Source: Hymenoscyphus infarciens (lineage: Eukaryota; Ascomycota; Leotiomycetes; Helotiales; Helotiaceae). From it: a DNA stretch of 64,000 nt. The DNA lies in assembly GCA_001414345.1 (NCBI GenBank), contig LLCB01000135.1, positions 62,001 to 126,000 of the forward strand, in the 5' to 3' direction. The notes beneath the pieces were generated by a model. The model saw only the letters and a program-made list of their open reading frames with translations. It ran no database searches and was not told the DNA's origin. Every line of letters starts with the position of its first letter. Position 1 is the first letter of the stretch. A program made the position numbers and the translations under genes. Shown here one piece after another: positions 48,701 through 60,990 of the stretch.

Positions 48701-50990
48701 GGAGATATAATCTCTTCTAGGTTTAGACTTCTATTACTTAAAGTAATACCTAAACTTAAAAGTATACTAGAATAGGTTATAAGCTCTTAAAATAGGTAAA
48801 ATATAGGAATCTTCTAATAAACTATAAAACTCTTTTAATAAGTGCTTATAAGATTCTTCTAATTATAAAATAATATTAAAAACATAGAAGGCCTAAGTAG
48901 TCTACTAATTAGGATAAGTAATAGAATACTAGAAGGAATCTTCTAATAAAATAAAGAGAGTAGACCCTTCTAATAATAAAGTAATATATAAGAAAGAACT
49001 CTTAATATACTAGTTCTAGAAACTTCTAATATAAAGTTAACTAAGAAGTAGGGAATAATAAATATAAAAAGTAAAAACCTAAAAGAGCTTAAGATAAAGT
49101 AAAGGTATATAAAGAAAGTATATCTACTTATATTAAGAAAGAGTAAGAGAGGTTAACCTAGAGAGAAGGACGTTAGAGATATAATAATCTCTACTCTACT
49201 AGCTATATTAATTAAGATAGAGCTCTAATAAGCTATTCTAGAATATTTAAATTATTTCTTTAGTACTTTTTAGCCTTTATTAAAGAGTATAGTATTAAAT
49301 AGAGAGGACTTATAAGATATCTACTATATTATTATAGTAGTAATAATAGGGGAAGAAACGCCTCTAAAGCCTAGATACTTACGCCTTTATTAGTTAAAAC
49401 TACTAAAAGAGCTAAAATTATAGAGAGAACTTATGAACTATCTACTTAGTAAGTACTTTAAAGACGATTTAGAGCTTAAAATTAAGAACTTAGAGAAAAG
49501 GAAATACTAGTATATAATTAAAAGATAGAATACTAAAACGAAACTATTACTTCTAAAATAGGTATTTATATATAAATATAACTCTATAAACTATCTAATT
49601 TAATACTAAGCTTAGCTTATAGTTAAGAGTAATCTCTAATAAGAAGATACTATCTTTTTAATATATACTACTATACTTATAGTAAGATTATTCTAAATAG
49701 TTATAGTAATAGCTACTAGATTTAATCTAGAGATTAAGTAATATAATATTATAAATACATTTATTAATATAGAAAGAGATATAAGAGCTCTTCTAGTAGC
49801 TTACTAACTTCTAGATAGATATTAATAAGAGAGACTATATATTAAATTAGATAAAGTACTTTATAGATTAAGAGATTCCCTAGCTCTATAGTTTAAACAC
49901 TTTATACCTACTCTTTAAGAATATAGCTTAATACCTTATCTAGAAGAGCTCTATATTTATATAGATCCTTTAAAGAAGGTTTTTATAATCTTTTATATAG
50001 ATAATATATAAATAATATATTATTAAGATAATAAATCTCTAGTAAGAGTTATAATAAATAAACTAAAGCTTTTATATAAACTATACTTACTTAATAATAT
50101 AGAATAGTATTTTAAGGTAAAAGTCTATAAAAATAGAGTATAGAAAAAGATATAGCTCTCTTATAATATATATATTAAATAAATTACTAAATAATTTAAG
50201 CTTATTAATAGAGATTACCTAAGTATACTACTTCTAATATATAAACTAAAAAAGAATTAAAGAATAGTAAAACCTATATTTATAAAGTTCTACTAGGAGA
50301 AGGTAGGTTTAGTGCTCTATATAGTAATTATAATATAACTAGATATCGTATTCGCTACTTCCTAGCTTTTATACTTCTTAACTAACCTAAATAATAAATA
50401 TATAGCTATAATAGATTAGTATATTTAATACTTATTTAAGATAAGGTTCTTAGGAATTATATATAGAGGAGAGCTTAGAGGTATATAACTAGTACTTATC
50501 TTAGACATATTATATACTAATAATCTAGAAACTCGAAGATCTTCTAATAGATATATAATATTATTATTTAGTAGACTTATAGCTTAGAGAGCCTTATAAT
50601 AAGATATAATTATAATATTAATAATAGAAGCTAAGCTCTTAAGAGTAAAGTAGCTAGATATAGAAATAATAGTATTAAAGCGTCTCTTTAAGAAACTATA
50701 GCTTAATTTAGGTAAGATATAGAATATATTCTATAATAATTAATAAACTATTTAATTAATTACTAGGGAAAATAAGAGAATATCTATAAAGCTTTAATAT
50801 ATAGATATTTAGAATATATAGCTTTATTAAGAGTACTAGAAGAGATCTTTCTAGGTTACTTATTTACTAATAAACGATATATTAGTAGATAGACTTATAA
50901 AAAACTTATTTAAATAGAAATTTAAATATTTTAAAGCTTTACTTAATCTCTAGAACGCTTATTTACTTAGTAAAATACTCTTTTAAAAGG
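45740..50990 (+). mobile_element. RIP-mutated Ty1/copia gag-pol
   Basis: Plus-strand reading in order: a gag-like part (45740-46600), a protease/pre-integrase part with RLGYLG (about 47520-47540) and integrase toward 48700. Copia-type RT spans about 49550-50200, including DLEIKQYNIINTF-like wording and a FYIDNI box near 50000. The RNase H part is at about 50330-50700 (FATS, SSNRYI, EAKLL). The order integrase before RT makes it copia, not gypsy. Stops are everywhere. I did not find convincing LTRs at either end. Confidence 0.75.
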
Positions 50991-51329
50991 TGAAAGTATA
51001 CTAAATTTTAAGTTAAAACTATATTTTTAAGTTAAAAACGCTCTTCTAGAATAGTAAATAACGCTCTTTATTATTTTTTATATAGTATTATACTTTACTT
51101 TATTATTTTACTTATATATTTTTAAGAAGTTTTCTTCTTTTTTATATTATAATTATTTAAAGAGTATTATAAGCTTATTTTAGATTTTATTTATTTATTT
51201 AATTATTATATACTTAGTAATTAAGTATTATAAGACTCTTCTAGAGAGCGCTATTAAATATAAATATAAAGTTTTAAAGGAACTAACTACTACTATATAA
51301 ACGTAAAGTATACTAACTAACTAATAGTA

Positions 51330-53060
51330 CTTCTTCTAATACTTAGAAATAGTTTTACTAAGAGTAGTAAGTACTATACCTATTTTATTAAGAGTATTAC
51401 TAAGATTAATACTATTAGACTTATTATTACTATTATTATCCTTAAACTTCTTACTCTTAGAAATATCCTTTTTATACTTATAGCCTTTTAAAGAATACTT
51501 AAAATAGTTATTAGTAAGCTTCTTAGAAGACAACTTCTTAGAAACTAACTTTATAGAAGTAGTTTTCTTTAAAATAGTCTTTTTTAGAATAGACTTTAGA
51601 ATAGATTTTTTAAGATAGCTCTTTAGAAGAACTTTTAAAGGCTTTTAGGTAGACTTTCGCTACTTAGAGAAGGAGGTATCGTCTTTACTATAAATAGTAG
51701 AACTCTTATAAAGAGTGTTTAAGCTCTTAGTTTAACTACGAGTATTAGCTCTTATAAGTAGAGTACTATTTAAGATAGAAGCTATAAAAGGAGTGCTCTT
51801 AGGAACATAGTTACTACGCTTTAAAACCTTAGAAGCATCGCTATCTAGTTCGTTATTAGAAGTAGAACTCTAAAAACTATTAGACTTCTTATAGTAATAA
51901 GTATAGTTTAGAACTAAGGATAACTAAGAGCTTCTAAAACCCTATTTAAGACCTATATAGATCGTACTATATAACTTCTCTTACTTCTAAATCTATAAAA
52001 TTAGCTAATAAAATAAAATAAGAAGTAGAAGACTAACTAAATAAAGCTCTATATAAACTTTATTACTAATATTAGTTTAATATTTCTTAAGATTTTTAGT
52101 TAAGGTAATTATAAAAGAGAGATAGATACTTAGTAACACTTTATAAGAGTGTTTAATAGCGTAGTTAAAATAGTATATAACTTTTTTAGATTCTATATTA
52201 TAGTAGTAACTAGTCGATTTACTAGCTACTATAGAAGCAACGTAGCCCTTATAAGAAGCTTCTTAAAAATTTAAAATATTATAATAAGCTTTCTTAATAG
52301 AAGGCGTAATAAGTAAGCCTTTACTACTAATAGTTAGATACTCGACGTTATTACTAGGAAGTTCGTTTAAGAGCTTAGTATTAATAGCTAGAAGCTTCTT
52401 AAGAAGTTTTTTAGGTTTAGGACTATCTTTAAAGGCTTAATATTAATTAGAGCTTATAACTACTAACTTCTCTAGCTTATTCTTAAAGACGTTAATAGTA
52501 TAAAATCTACTAAGTATACTATCTTAGAGTATAACTAGACTAGAAGAGGAAATACGTAAGAGATTTAATATTCGATATTCTTATATAGTTAGCTAAAGCG
52601 TAGAATAAAGATTAATATACTTAAAAGAATAATACGTAGATTCTAATCTATTAATTATATATTTAACACCTTTCTTATTAATATTATCTTTATAAACTTT
52701 AGCTTTATAATACTTATAAATAAGTATAGGACTATTATTTATAAAGGTCTTACTATCTAGAAGATAAGAGATCTAGGAGAGAGGCTATTTTAGTTAATAT
52801 AAGAGCCTAGGAAAGGTAAATATAAGCTTTATATTATAGTCTTTTATTAGATAGCGTACGCTATAGTAGTCTAGTAGTAGCGAGAGAGTTTTAAAGAAGT
52901 TATAAAAAGAAAAGAAAGAGTTTAGGTTATTAAATTCGTATATATAGTAAATAACGCTTTCCTAATTAGAAAAGGTTATTTAAGAGGTATATTATAAGAT
53001 AAAGGTAGGTTAGATAAAGGATTACCTAATAATCTCTACCTTTTAAGTAAGAAGCATAGT
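51330..53060 (-). pseudogene. RIP-decayed ORF of unknown family
   Basis: The minus-strand frame is open over long stretches, with interruptions almost only at codons RIP turns into stops. The part at 51336-51533 is still uninterrupted (65 codons, Lys/Ser/Asn rich). The visible composition is a hydrophobic/polar N-terminal half and a Ser/Lys/Thr-rich C-terminal third with many short basic repeats (SKKLSSKKL, LKSILKKTILKKT). I recognise no transposase, gag or host domain. It lies between the copia pol and the right inverted end, so it may belong to the element that owns those ends. Confidence 0.45.
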
Positions 53061-53100
53061 ATTTAAAGCCTTATACTCTCCTCTATAGTTCTAGGAATTA

Positions 53101-53164
53101 AGTATCTACTTTAACTTTACTTTGCTTATTCTATACTCTCGATATAGCTTCTATAATCGCTATA
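53101..53164 (-). repeat. Right inverted end of the 7.7-kb insertion
   Basis: The reverse complement matches the first 62 bases of 45465-45555 (TATAGCGATTATAGAAGC through AAAGTAGAT), with only transitions differing. Beyond that point the sequences diverge. It abuts LINE endonuclease sequence on its outer side. Confidence 0.8.
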
Positions 53165-54155
53165 TCCTTTGTCTAACCCACTTTTGTCTCGTGACAACTA
53201 TTTAGAGTTTTTAAAAAGTATTATTAAGCTATTATCTTAAACTTCTTATTTAATACTTCTTTTAAGTCCTTTTATATCTCTTTACCTTCTTTAACACTTC
53301 TTTAACTTCTATATTCTACTAGAGCTATACTCTCTCTCTATCTAGCTTCTAAAGTAGTATTAAAGCCTTTATTATCCTTTAAAAGTCTTTTATAAGTCTC
53401 TATACTACTCTCTTAAATTCTTATATATTTTAGATTATAAGTGTTTCTAAGTAAAAAGCTTTTACTTTAACTAGGATCTTATCTATTAGTCTCTAGCTAA
53501 ATCTAAGTACTTATAGTAACTTTCTCTCTTCTCTTACTTTTATTATAAAGAGTTAAGTTATATAGTCTAATCTTAGTAGGTTTAAAGACTTTTACTAAGT
53601 TACTATATTCTTAGTAGAAAAGGTAAAGTTAATTATAAAGTTATAAAAGCCTTTTCTTCTTTATATAGCTTTATTATAAAGTATATCTCTCTTTAGTACT
53701 TATAATATAGTAAGTTTAAGAATAAGGTCTATATTCTTATTATATCTTTTATATATATCTTATAAGAGGTAGTAAGTATTTAAGTTACTTATTATAAGTA
53801 CTCTTCTTAGTCTTACTTACTAGAGTATATTCTTAATTAGTATCTACTCTATTTATAAATTATAGACTAAATAGACTATTATCTTATCTACTTCTTCTCT
53901 TAATATTATACTTACTTAGTTCTTATCTATAGTATATATCTAGCTTACTTTTAAGTATCTTTTATATATAAAGAGTACTACTATCTTATCTAACTAGATT
54001 ATATTATATCTTAAGCTTAAGAAGTAGTTAGAGAAGTCTCTTATACTATTCTATACTAGTTCTTAGATTACTAATATATTATATTCCTTCTTATAATTTA
54101 GAGCTATATTAAGAGCTTCTAGTATCTTCCTTATATTTTAGTATAATACTATTAT
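53165..54155 (-). mobile_element. Tad1-like LINE, endonuclease part of ORF2 (RIP-mutated)
   Basis: The minus-strand reading has the apurinic-endonuclease pattern of LINE ORF2. KILEALN..YNILVI-E lies near 54110-54050. The segment around 53800-53770, reading ISNLNTYYLL, sits where GD-N-x-H is expected. It is collinear with, and upstream of, the RT part at 43867-45464. The reading appears to continue past the solo LTR to about 54600. No intact frame remains. Confidence 0.65.
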
Positions 54156-54536
54156 TATAATAGCACGCTATTCTGAATTATTAGTATTCGTGAAACTACT
54201 AATACCTCTACGACTACTAATACTTCTACGACTTATAAGATAGAAGAGACTAAAGAGAGTAAGGATTAGATATTATATATTTCGCTTTAAGGTCTTATAT
54301 ATTTAGCTTCAAAGCCCTTATTGTTTTAGTAGCTATATTAGAAAGAACTCGGTTATTATTCTTATCGAGACTTAGTAGTCTCCGACCTCTTATATATAGA
54401 TATTTATACTCGGTATAGAAGAAGGATAGTTTTTCCTTTTCTTCTATATTAGTACCTAGTATTTATATACGTTATCTAGTCTCGAACGTACTTCTATATA
54501 CCTCTTCTTCTATAGTATATATTTCGTACTATTATA
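54156..54536 (+). repeat. Solo LTR (type D, 381 bp) with ATTAT target duplication
   Basis: TATAATAG...ATTATA ends; flanks are ATTAT (54151-54155) and ATTAT (54537-54541). Related to the type A LTR but shorter. It interrupts the LINE endonuclease reading. A solo LTR results from recombination between the two LTRs of a former full element. Confidence 0.9.
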
Positions 54537-55185
54537 ATTATACTTATAGTAGTCTTATAAGTAGGGTTTAAGTTACTTCTATTTCTTCTCTAGTTAGGTC
54601 TCTTATTATACTAAGAGATAGTGTTTTAGCTTTCCCCGCCTTAGTTAGCCTAGTACTCCGGAGAGGATAGGCTACCTCTCTCTATTAGGAAAGGAGAGAA
54701 TAGACTAATTTCACTTATAGGCTAGGCTGAATTAGGTAGAAGAGATACTAAATTTAGATAGAAGAGGTAAGAAAGACTAAAAGAGAGGGCTAGGTAAGAA
54801 GAGGTGCTAGAAAGGATAGAATAGAATAGAAAGTATATAAGTAAAAAATATTAAAATAAGTAAAAAGTAATAAAAAGTACTAATATTATAGACTAATTCA
54901 AGAAGTATTAAAAATAATAATATTATTAAAGCTGTTAAAAGACGAGATATTATACTTAAATTATAGTATTATCCTAGTAGATTAGTAACGACTTAATTCT
55001 CTTTATTCTACTACTTACCTTCTAAGTCCTTTTCTCTCCACTTCTCTTACAACTTTCGGTCTATAATAGTCTACGCTCGGAGGTACTAAGTTGCCTCTAT
55101 TATATTAGAAACTAGTTAAGGCTCAAATACGAGGCCTTATAAGAGTAAACGGCACTAAATTAAGTGCTCTACTAGGTACTTAATT

Positions 55186-55281
55186 TACTTCGTCCTAGGC
55201 GAATCAGTTTATAGTAAGGCCTTCTAAATAAACCCTGCTTTACTAGGTCTCGCTATGGACTATTACGTCTAGGACTAAGTA
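55186..55281. mobile_element. RIP-altered copy of the 94-bp MITE
   Basis: Ends TACTTCGTCCTAGGCG and CGTCTAGGACTAAGTA differ from the ends of the copy at 6823-6916 only by C/T or G/A transitions. Length 96 bp. The interior agrees mainly near the ends. Confidence 0.75.
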
Positions 55282-55373
55282 CTATAGTAAAACCTCTGTT
55301 TTTAGATATCGATTAGAGACTAATATTATATACTTTTCTCAGGTAGCACCAAATCCACTAATAATACTATAAA

Positions 55374-55469
55374 TACTTCGTTCTAGGCGAATTAGTCTAT
55401 AGTAGAGCCTTCTAAATAAACTCTGCTTTGCTAGGTCCCGTTATAGACTATTACGCCTAGGACTAAGTA
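55374..55469. mobile_element. Second RIP-altered copy of the MITE
   Basis: 96 bp, closely matching 55186-55281 (nearly all differences are transitions), with ends TACTTCGTTCTAGGCG and CGCCTAGGACTAAGTA. The two copies are in direct orientation, 92 bases apart. Confidence 0.75.
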
Positions 55470-58080
55470 ATATATTTAAGGCTGGCATATACCCTGCCTA
55501 GCCTCCTCTATAGGCTAGGAAAGGCTACTCCGATACCTCGGATAGGAAAGGATAAGCGGAACAAATTTCGGAATAGGATCGGAGTAGTTAGAAGAAGTGA
55601 TATATTAGGATAGGATTAGGCAGGATAGCTTTAAAATAGAGGTAGGAAGGAGAAGGATCGTTAAGAAAGAATAGGATAATAGATTAGATAGGGAAACCTA
55701 AAACACTGCTAAGAGAGCTTCTTAGCCTTTTTAAGAACTAGATTAGGTTACTACTATTTATATATCTTACTTTATTTATATCTATTAGCTTCTCTAGTAT
55801 AGATTCTTATCTTTATCGCTTTCTTAAACTTTATAAGGTCTCTTTCTAGTTAAAGGTAAATAGGTAAGGTGTTCTTATCTTATCTTCTTTTAAGAGTCTT
55901 TATAGGTTTATAAATATAGTTATTCTATTAAGATATTATTCTCTTATCTACTTATAGTATTACTCTCTTATATAGTACTTCTTTATAAATACTAGGTGTT
56001 CTTCTTTATAATTCCTATACTTTACTAGGTATTCTTTTAGGTTCTTCTTACTAGAGTACTCTTTCTTATTCTCTTTATACCTCTTATATAAATACTAGGT
56101 ATACCTCTTATCTTATTTATAGAAGTATACTATATACCTCTACTTTTAGTACTTATAGTACCTCTATACTACTACTTCTAAGGTATATCTTTTATATAAG
56201 AAGTATTATATCTTCTATAATATTCCTCTTATATATAGTCTTCTTACTTTCTCTATTATTACTACTTTAAGAATATAGTTCTTTTAAGCTAGTCTCTTCT
56301 ATTCTTAACGCTCTCTACTAGTAAAAGATATATATTTTTCACTAGTGCCTATACTCTATCTATATAAGAGCTTCTATAACGCTTTTCTCTTATGTTTCGC
56401 CTTCTAAGTTTAGAAGAGAGAAGAATAAATTCTCTCTATCTACGTCTCTTTTATAGTTTACTCTTTAAGCCTATAAATAGCTAACTAGCTAGCTATACTC
56501 TATACTCTCTTATAGACTAATATATACTTCTATCCTCTTAGGCTATATAGATAGTATTATATAGAGTAATAAATCACTATCCTTCTTCTATTACTACTAT
56601 TATATACCTTACTTTAAGAGTTTAACTCTCTTTTATAATACTCTACTATATCTCTACTACTCTAGTAAGGCTAACTAAACCTTATAAGATTTATATAGAG
56701 TATACCTCTAGCTAGATAGTATACTTTATATATTTCTATTCTACTAACTAAAGCGAAGCTTCTATTTTCTCTATATATTTCTAATCTCTAGTCTTCTATT
56801 AGCCTAGTCTCTAAGCCTTATTTAAATAAAGTAAGCTAGCCTTTCTATCTTATATATTATAAAATCGTGTTTCTAGGTATAGAGGTAAAGAGAGAGCTAG
56901 TATTATATTTATAAGTAATTTATAGATTATTATCGAATCTATATTAATAGTAGTTCTTCTCTACTTATATAAGCCTTTCTTAAGAATATCCTTCTACCTA
57001 AGTAGAAGGGTTAAGAGAAGAGGAGAGAGACCTCTATCTAAACTATTTCCCTTTATCTATCTCTCCTCGCTTATATAAGATCTTAGCTCTTTACTATCTC
57101 TTCTAGGCTTATCTACCTATATAGAGTATAACCCTTCTTTATACTTCTTTCTTTAATAGACGCTCTACTTTCTTCTTTATATAGGTTAACCGTCGTAGAA
57201 GAAAGGCTATACTTATTAGTTCTATAATAAGAATCTATACTAACTAGTATACTTTTATTTTTACTAATTATAAAAACTCTATAAATACTGTCTTAGAGAT
57301 GCTCTATCTACTTAATATAGTTAGTACTACTTAGAAATCTAACTATATAGATGTTAAAGATATACTTAGTTATAAGGTAGAGAATTAGATAGTTAGATAG
57401 TTTTTAAATACTAGTAGCGTTAGCTACTATTCCTCTATTCTAGTAAGGCTACGTTGTAATACTCTTACTAGATTACTATAACGCTCTTTACTAGCTCTAA
57501 CTAAGTTATAAGAGTATCTCTTAGGCTCTAGAATTATATTGCTTTCGCTTAATTCCAGGTTCGTAGCTAGCGCTATAAATAGATAGAGATTTCGACTTTA
57601 CTAGCCTAGTAGATAATATATTCTCTATTATAACTATATTACTTTGCTATTTACGCTACTTATAGTCTTTTATATATTACTTTTAAACTTTATCCTTTCT
57701 TATATTTATAATAGCTTCTCTTTAATTAGTTAAGTAATCTTATTTAAAGTAGCTAATAGTACTTATTCTTTTTACTCTTATATTAGTAAGATACTTAAAA
57801 AGCCTTCTAATTAGCTTAAAAAGAAGATATATAAGAGAGTATAGAGTAAGATACTAGAAGCTAGCTAGTAAATATAGAAATTCTTAAAATAGCTTTAAAT
57901 ACGTATATATAACGAAAAGTAATAAATAGAAAATATATATTAGAAAATCGAATAAGAACAGTTAGTAGATAACGTTTCCTACTCTATATTAAATTATATT
58001 AGGTTAATCTTTTAATATTAATTTCTAAAAATTTGTTTAGCCTATTCTAGCCTGACCCTTAGGCTAGGCTAGGCTAGGAG

Positions 58081-58709
58081 AATGAAAACGCTGAACTCCC
58101 TAACCTCTTTTCTAGTAACTGTTAAGAGAAGCGGATAACTTTAAGTAGTTGGAATATCCTGAGCACTAAATGTTAATACAGGGTGCATATGAACCTCATC
58201 AATACCACATGCTTTTTTTTAAAGTAGCTGCAAGTAGCTTGTAAGAGAAGTGGGCATTGCTCTCCCGAACCAGCTCTACTTTAGATCGTTTGAACCAGTC
58301 TAGAATAATTATAATTATTGTTCGAGAAGGACTAGAAGAAGAAAGCTGGTTTCTTGATTCTTCAAAATCCTCTAGAACAATAGTTACAATTGTGCGAGAA
58401 TAGTCGTATATTAAGACAAAGCCCGAGAGTAGTGACCAGGCATCTTACACAATCACGATTGAAAAGTTAAATTCAAAGAATACCTCAACCTATTCTCTAA
58501 AAAGCATGTATTTACACCTCCACCTCTCCATCCCCCTTCCACAAAGTTCAAGATATATACAAAAAGGCTCTAGCTCCACAGCGCTCTAAGATGTACTCGA
58601 CATCCTTAGAAATTATACTTGTCCATAAAACGAAGAGTTACAAACTCTCCGAGTTTCCGATATCTGCGCGCAATACCAATGGCGTTGTTGCTGTTGCATC
58701 TAAAATGAT
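58081..58709. other. 3' flank of the pectate lyase gene
   Basis: GC-balanced DNA begins abruptly near 58081. No gene is seen before the pectate lyase stop codon at 58710-58712. Confidence 0.5.
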
Positions 58710-59608
58710 TCAACAAGCTGGGAGAGTGCTGAGTTTTCCTTGGGCACCGAGACAGCTTCCAGTGGTGGAAACCTTTGGAGACTCTCCAGAGGTGACCTTC
58801 TTGTCGATACCGATAAACTCCTGGCAGATGTGCTTGACCGATTTTCCGCATGAGCTGGAAACGGTGGCAGTATCTCCCTAGGAGATGTGGGGTCAGTATT
58901 TGCCTACAAAGGATTTCTCAAGTTTGCTTACGTAGTTAGAGTTGATACCAACAACATCAGCGGTGATTCCGTTGGCCTTAAGACCTGAGATGACAACCTT
59001 TCGTGGTCCACCGTTGTTCGAGCAGTTACCGCATGAGCGGTAAACCTTTCCAACACTGACAACGGTGTAATCGTTTATTGTTACGGTTCCTTTTCCGTTG
59101 TGTTGAACCACCTTGTCCTTTGCATTGGCTGCACCTCCACCTTGGATTAAAACGTTTCCAGCTCCGAGGAGAGAGATGGCATCTAAAGATAGTTAGTTAT
59201 AATCCAAAACGAACGAAACGATAGACAAACCCTCGCAAACGTCTCTAAACCATACATTTTTCAATGTACAGGCTCCTTTGCAGTGAACACCCTCCACTAG
59301 AAAAAGTTAGTACCATGTTTCAATCTCTTGGAAACCGAGATGTATTTACATTGGTTGGCGCCAATGATGACGTTGGATAGAGTTGCACCGTCCTCGAGGA
59401 TGAAAACAGCGTTGCTGGATCCAGTGTCGGCATCAGTATCGCAAGCTCGTCCTCTGTCATATTCTTTGTTTCCCATATCCTTGTCTCCACTGATGGTCAT
59501 TACCTCTCGGAGGCTATTGATGCTTCCAACTCGCGTTGGAATTGACAATGACTGACAATTGACGAGGGTGGCCAAGACGGCGGAGAGAACGGCGGCTGAG
59601 AATTGCAT
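58710..59608 (-). CDS. Secreted pectate lyase, polysaccharide lyase family 3 (4 exons, 247 aa)
   Basis: Cleaves de-esterified pectin by beta-elimination, Ca-dependent, outside the cell. Exons (minus): 59350-59608, 59231-59296, 58932-59182, 58710-58877. The three introns of 53, 48 and 54 bp are GT-AG with matching phases. A signal peptide is visible at residues 1-19 ([19 protein letters not shown]). Family-3 motifs in order: [47 protein letters not shown] and YRSCGNCS. The many Cys residues suit a disulfide-rich beta-helix. The length of about 247 is usual, and no frame damage or RIP-type stop is visible. The gene is the only one between two RIP-mutated tracts. In plant-associated fungi such enzymes help maceration. 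Confidence 0.93.
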
Positions 59609-60990
59609 CTTGAGGTTGGTGTTAAGAAGTTGAGTGACTAAGTGGCAGGTTGAATGGATTCTTGACTGATAAACGAGTGTAATGCTGAAGAAGCTGGTGA
59701 GGAAAAAGATTCTTGGTGTGGGAGAACGGATAGTCTTTATAGCTGACAGGAATCATGAGATTGCCTCGTTTGTGATCATGCACCTGGCCGTGGTAACAAA
59801 ACAATGCTTGGAGAATCACTTGAGAGTAACTTCCGGACAATCTTCATATTTCCGAGTTGAGTTATCGTATTCTTAATTGACAGTGATCTTTTACGAAATA
59901 CGACCCAATTGGAAGAAGAAGACTCGTGGAACAACCTTATTTGACAAGGTACAGAGGGTATTCCCACCAACGCATCCAGATCAGGCAAATATAGAGGCTT
60001 CAGTGCTTTGCCAGCGAGAATTACAAAGTGGAGAAGAAAGGAAAAGACGACAGAAGAGAGAATTCCCCGTCGGAGCAGCACCAAAAGTCCCACAAACTTG
60101 CCACCAAACACCCAATAACAGAAGCTTTCATACGCACCAAAACAGGTTTAAATTGAATCATAGCCTCAGTGTCATCTACCCCCTCTCTTGGCGAGTCCAT
60201 AAGTACTTTATTTGAATATCTTGGCGAATTGATTGGTGGAACTGTGATCGAAACGTGCAATAGCATGGACGGTTGACCCCGGAATTTCCGTCTTGGTATT
60301 CTCTTGGAAGTCGAAATTCCAAAGCTGCTTTCCGGGTTTGGGATAATGGAATGAGTTTAATGGGTCGACGACAGAACGAGACAAAGTAGCAATATTCCAT
60401 GTGAGATTGTACAGTTTTTGTTAAACCAATAAGGCATTCCTGATACTTGAGTGAGAGCGCCCACAGATAAGGCGACCAGGGAAAGACAGCAACGACCCAA
60501 AAGAATACCATCCCCTTTCCCTTTTCGGGTCCTTCTCCCATTACGGCCGTGATCGTACTTTGGAGGGGGTGTAGGAATTGGTAGCTGGCAAAGATTAGAA
60601 TTCCTTTGCGCTGCTTGCCCGATTGTTTGATTAAGACTCGGAAAATAAATGTAATTGTCCCAAACGACTAGAACAATTACCCCTTGGATTTCTAGGACAA
60701 TTGTAGAAGGAGGAGACTACAGTCATGAATTCATGCAACCCCTGGCGGGGCTCGGGGCCCCTCACCTGAGACAGTGAAGCACAAACCACTAACCGGTCTT
60801 TTAATCGCCATGTCCGGCTCTCGGAAGAAGATCAGACGAGACACCGCCAAAGAAAAGGGTAAACGTCCGCTGCCAAAAACTCCGCAAAACTCAAAAGTAA
60901 GGTTCACAGGCTCACAAGTAGGCTGGGGCCGAAACTCAATGGATGTCCCCATTCAGCAGCCCAAAGATCGCTTATAGATCGTTTATAGAT
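59609..60990. other. 5' flank of the pectate lyase gene, no further gene seen
   Basis: GC-balanced DNA ending abruptly at about 60990, where CA/TG depletion returns. A small basic ORF near the edge (60774-60977) has no support beyond being open. Confidence 0.5.
59735..59741 (-). promoter_or_regulatory. TATA box of the pectate lyase gene (putative)
   Basis: TATAAAG on the minus strand, about 130 bases upstream of the ATG at 59608. Position is the only support. Confidence 0.4.

Larger units (their letters stand above)
54542..58080. mobile_element. RIP-affected tract, mostly unassigned, with two MITE copies
   Basis: AT-rich, with patches of more normal composition (about 54630-55700). The left end probably contains the start of the LINE ORF2. 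Short GGCTAGGCTAGG-like repeats occur near 54715 and 58060-58078, just before the switch to gene-type DNA. I could not assign the 55740-57950 part to a transposon family on either strand. Confidence 0.4.

Noticed and set aside
25991..58080. Centromere or CRISPR-like array in the AT-rich tract
   Set aside because: The repeats resolve into LTRs, TIRs and transposon coding remnants with target duplications. There are no regularly spaced short repeats, and centromere identity cannot be read from sequence.
60774..60977. Basic 67-codon ORF at the edge of the small gene island
   Set aside because: Open but short, with no family features, splice partners or promoter. It ends right at the switch to RIP-mutated DNA and could be chance.
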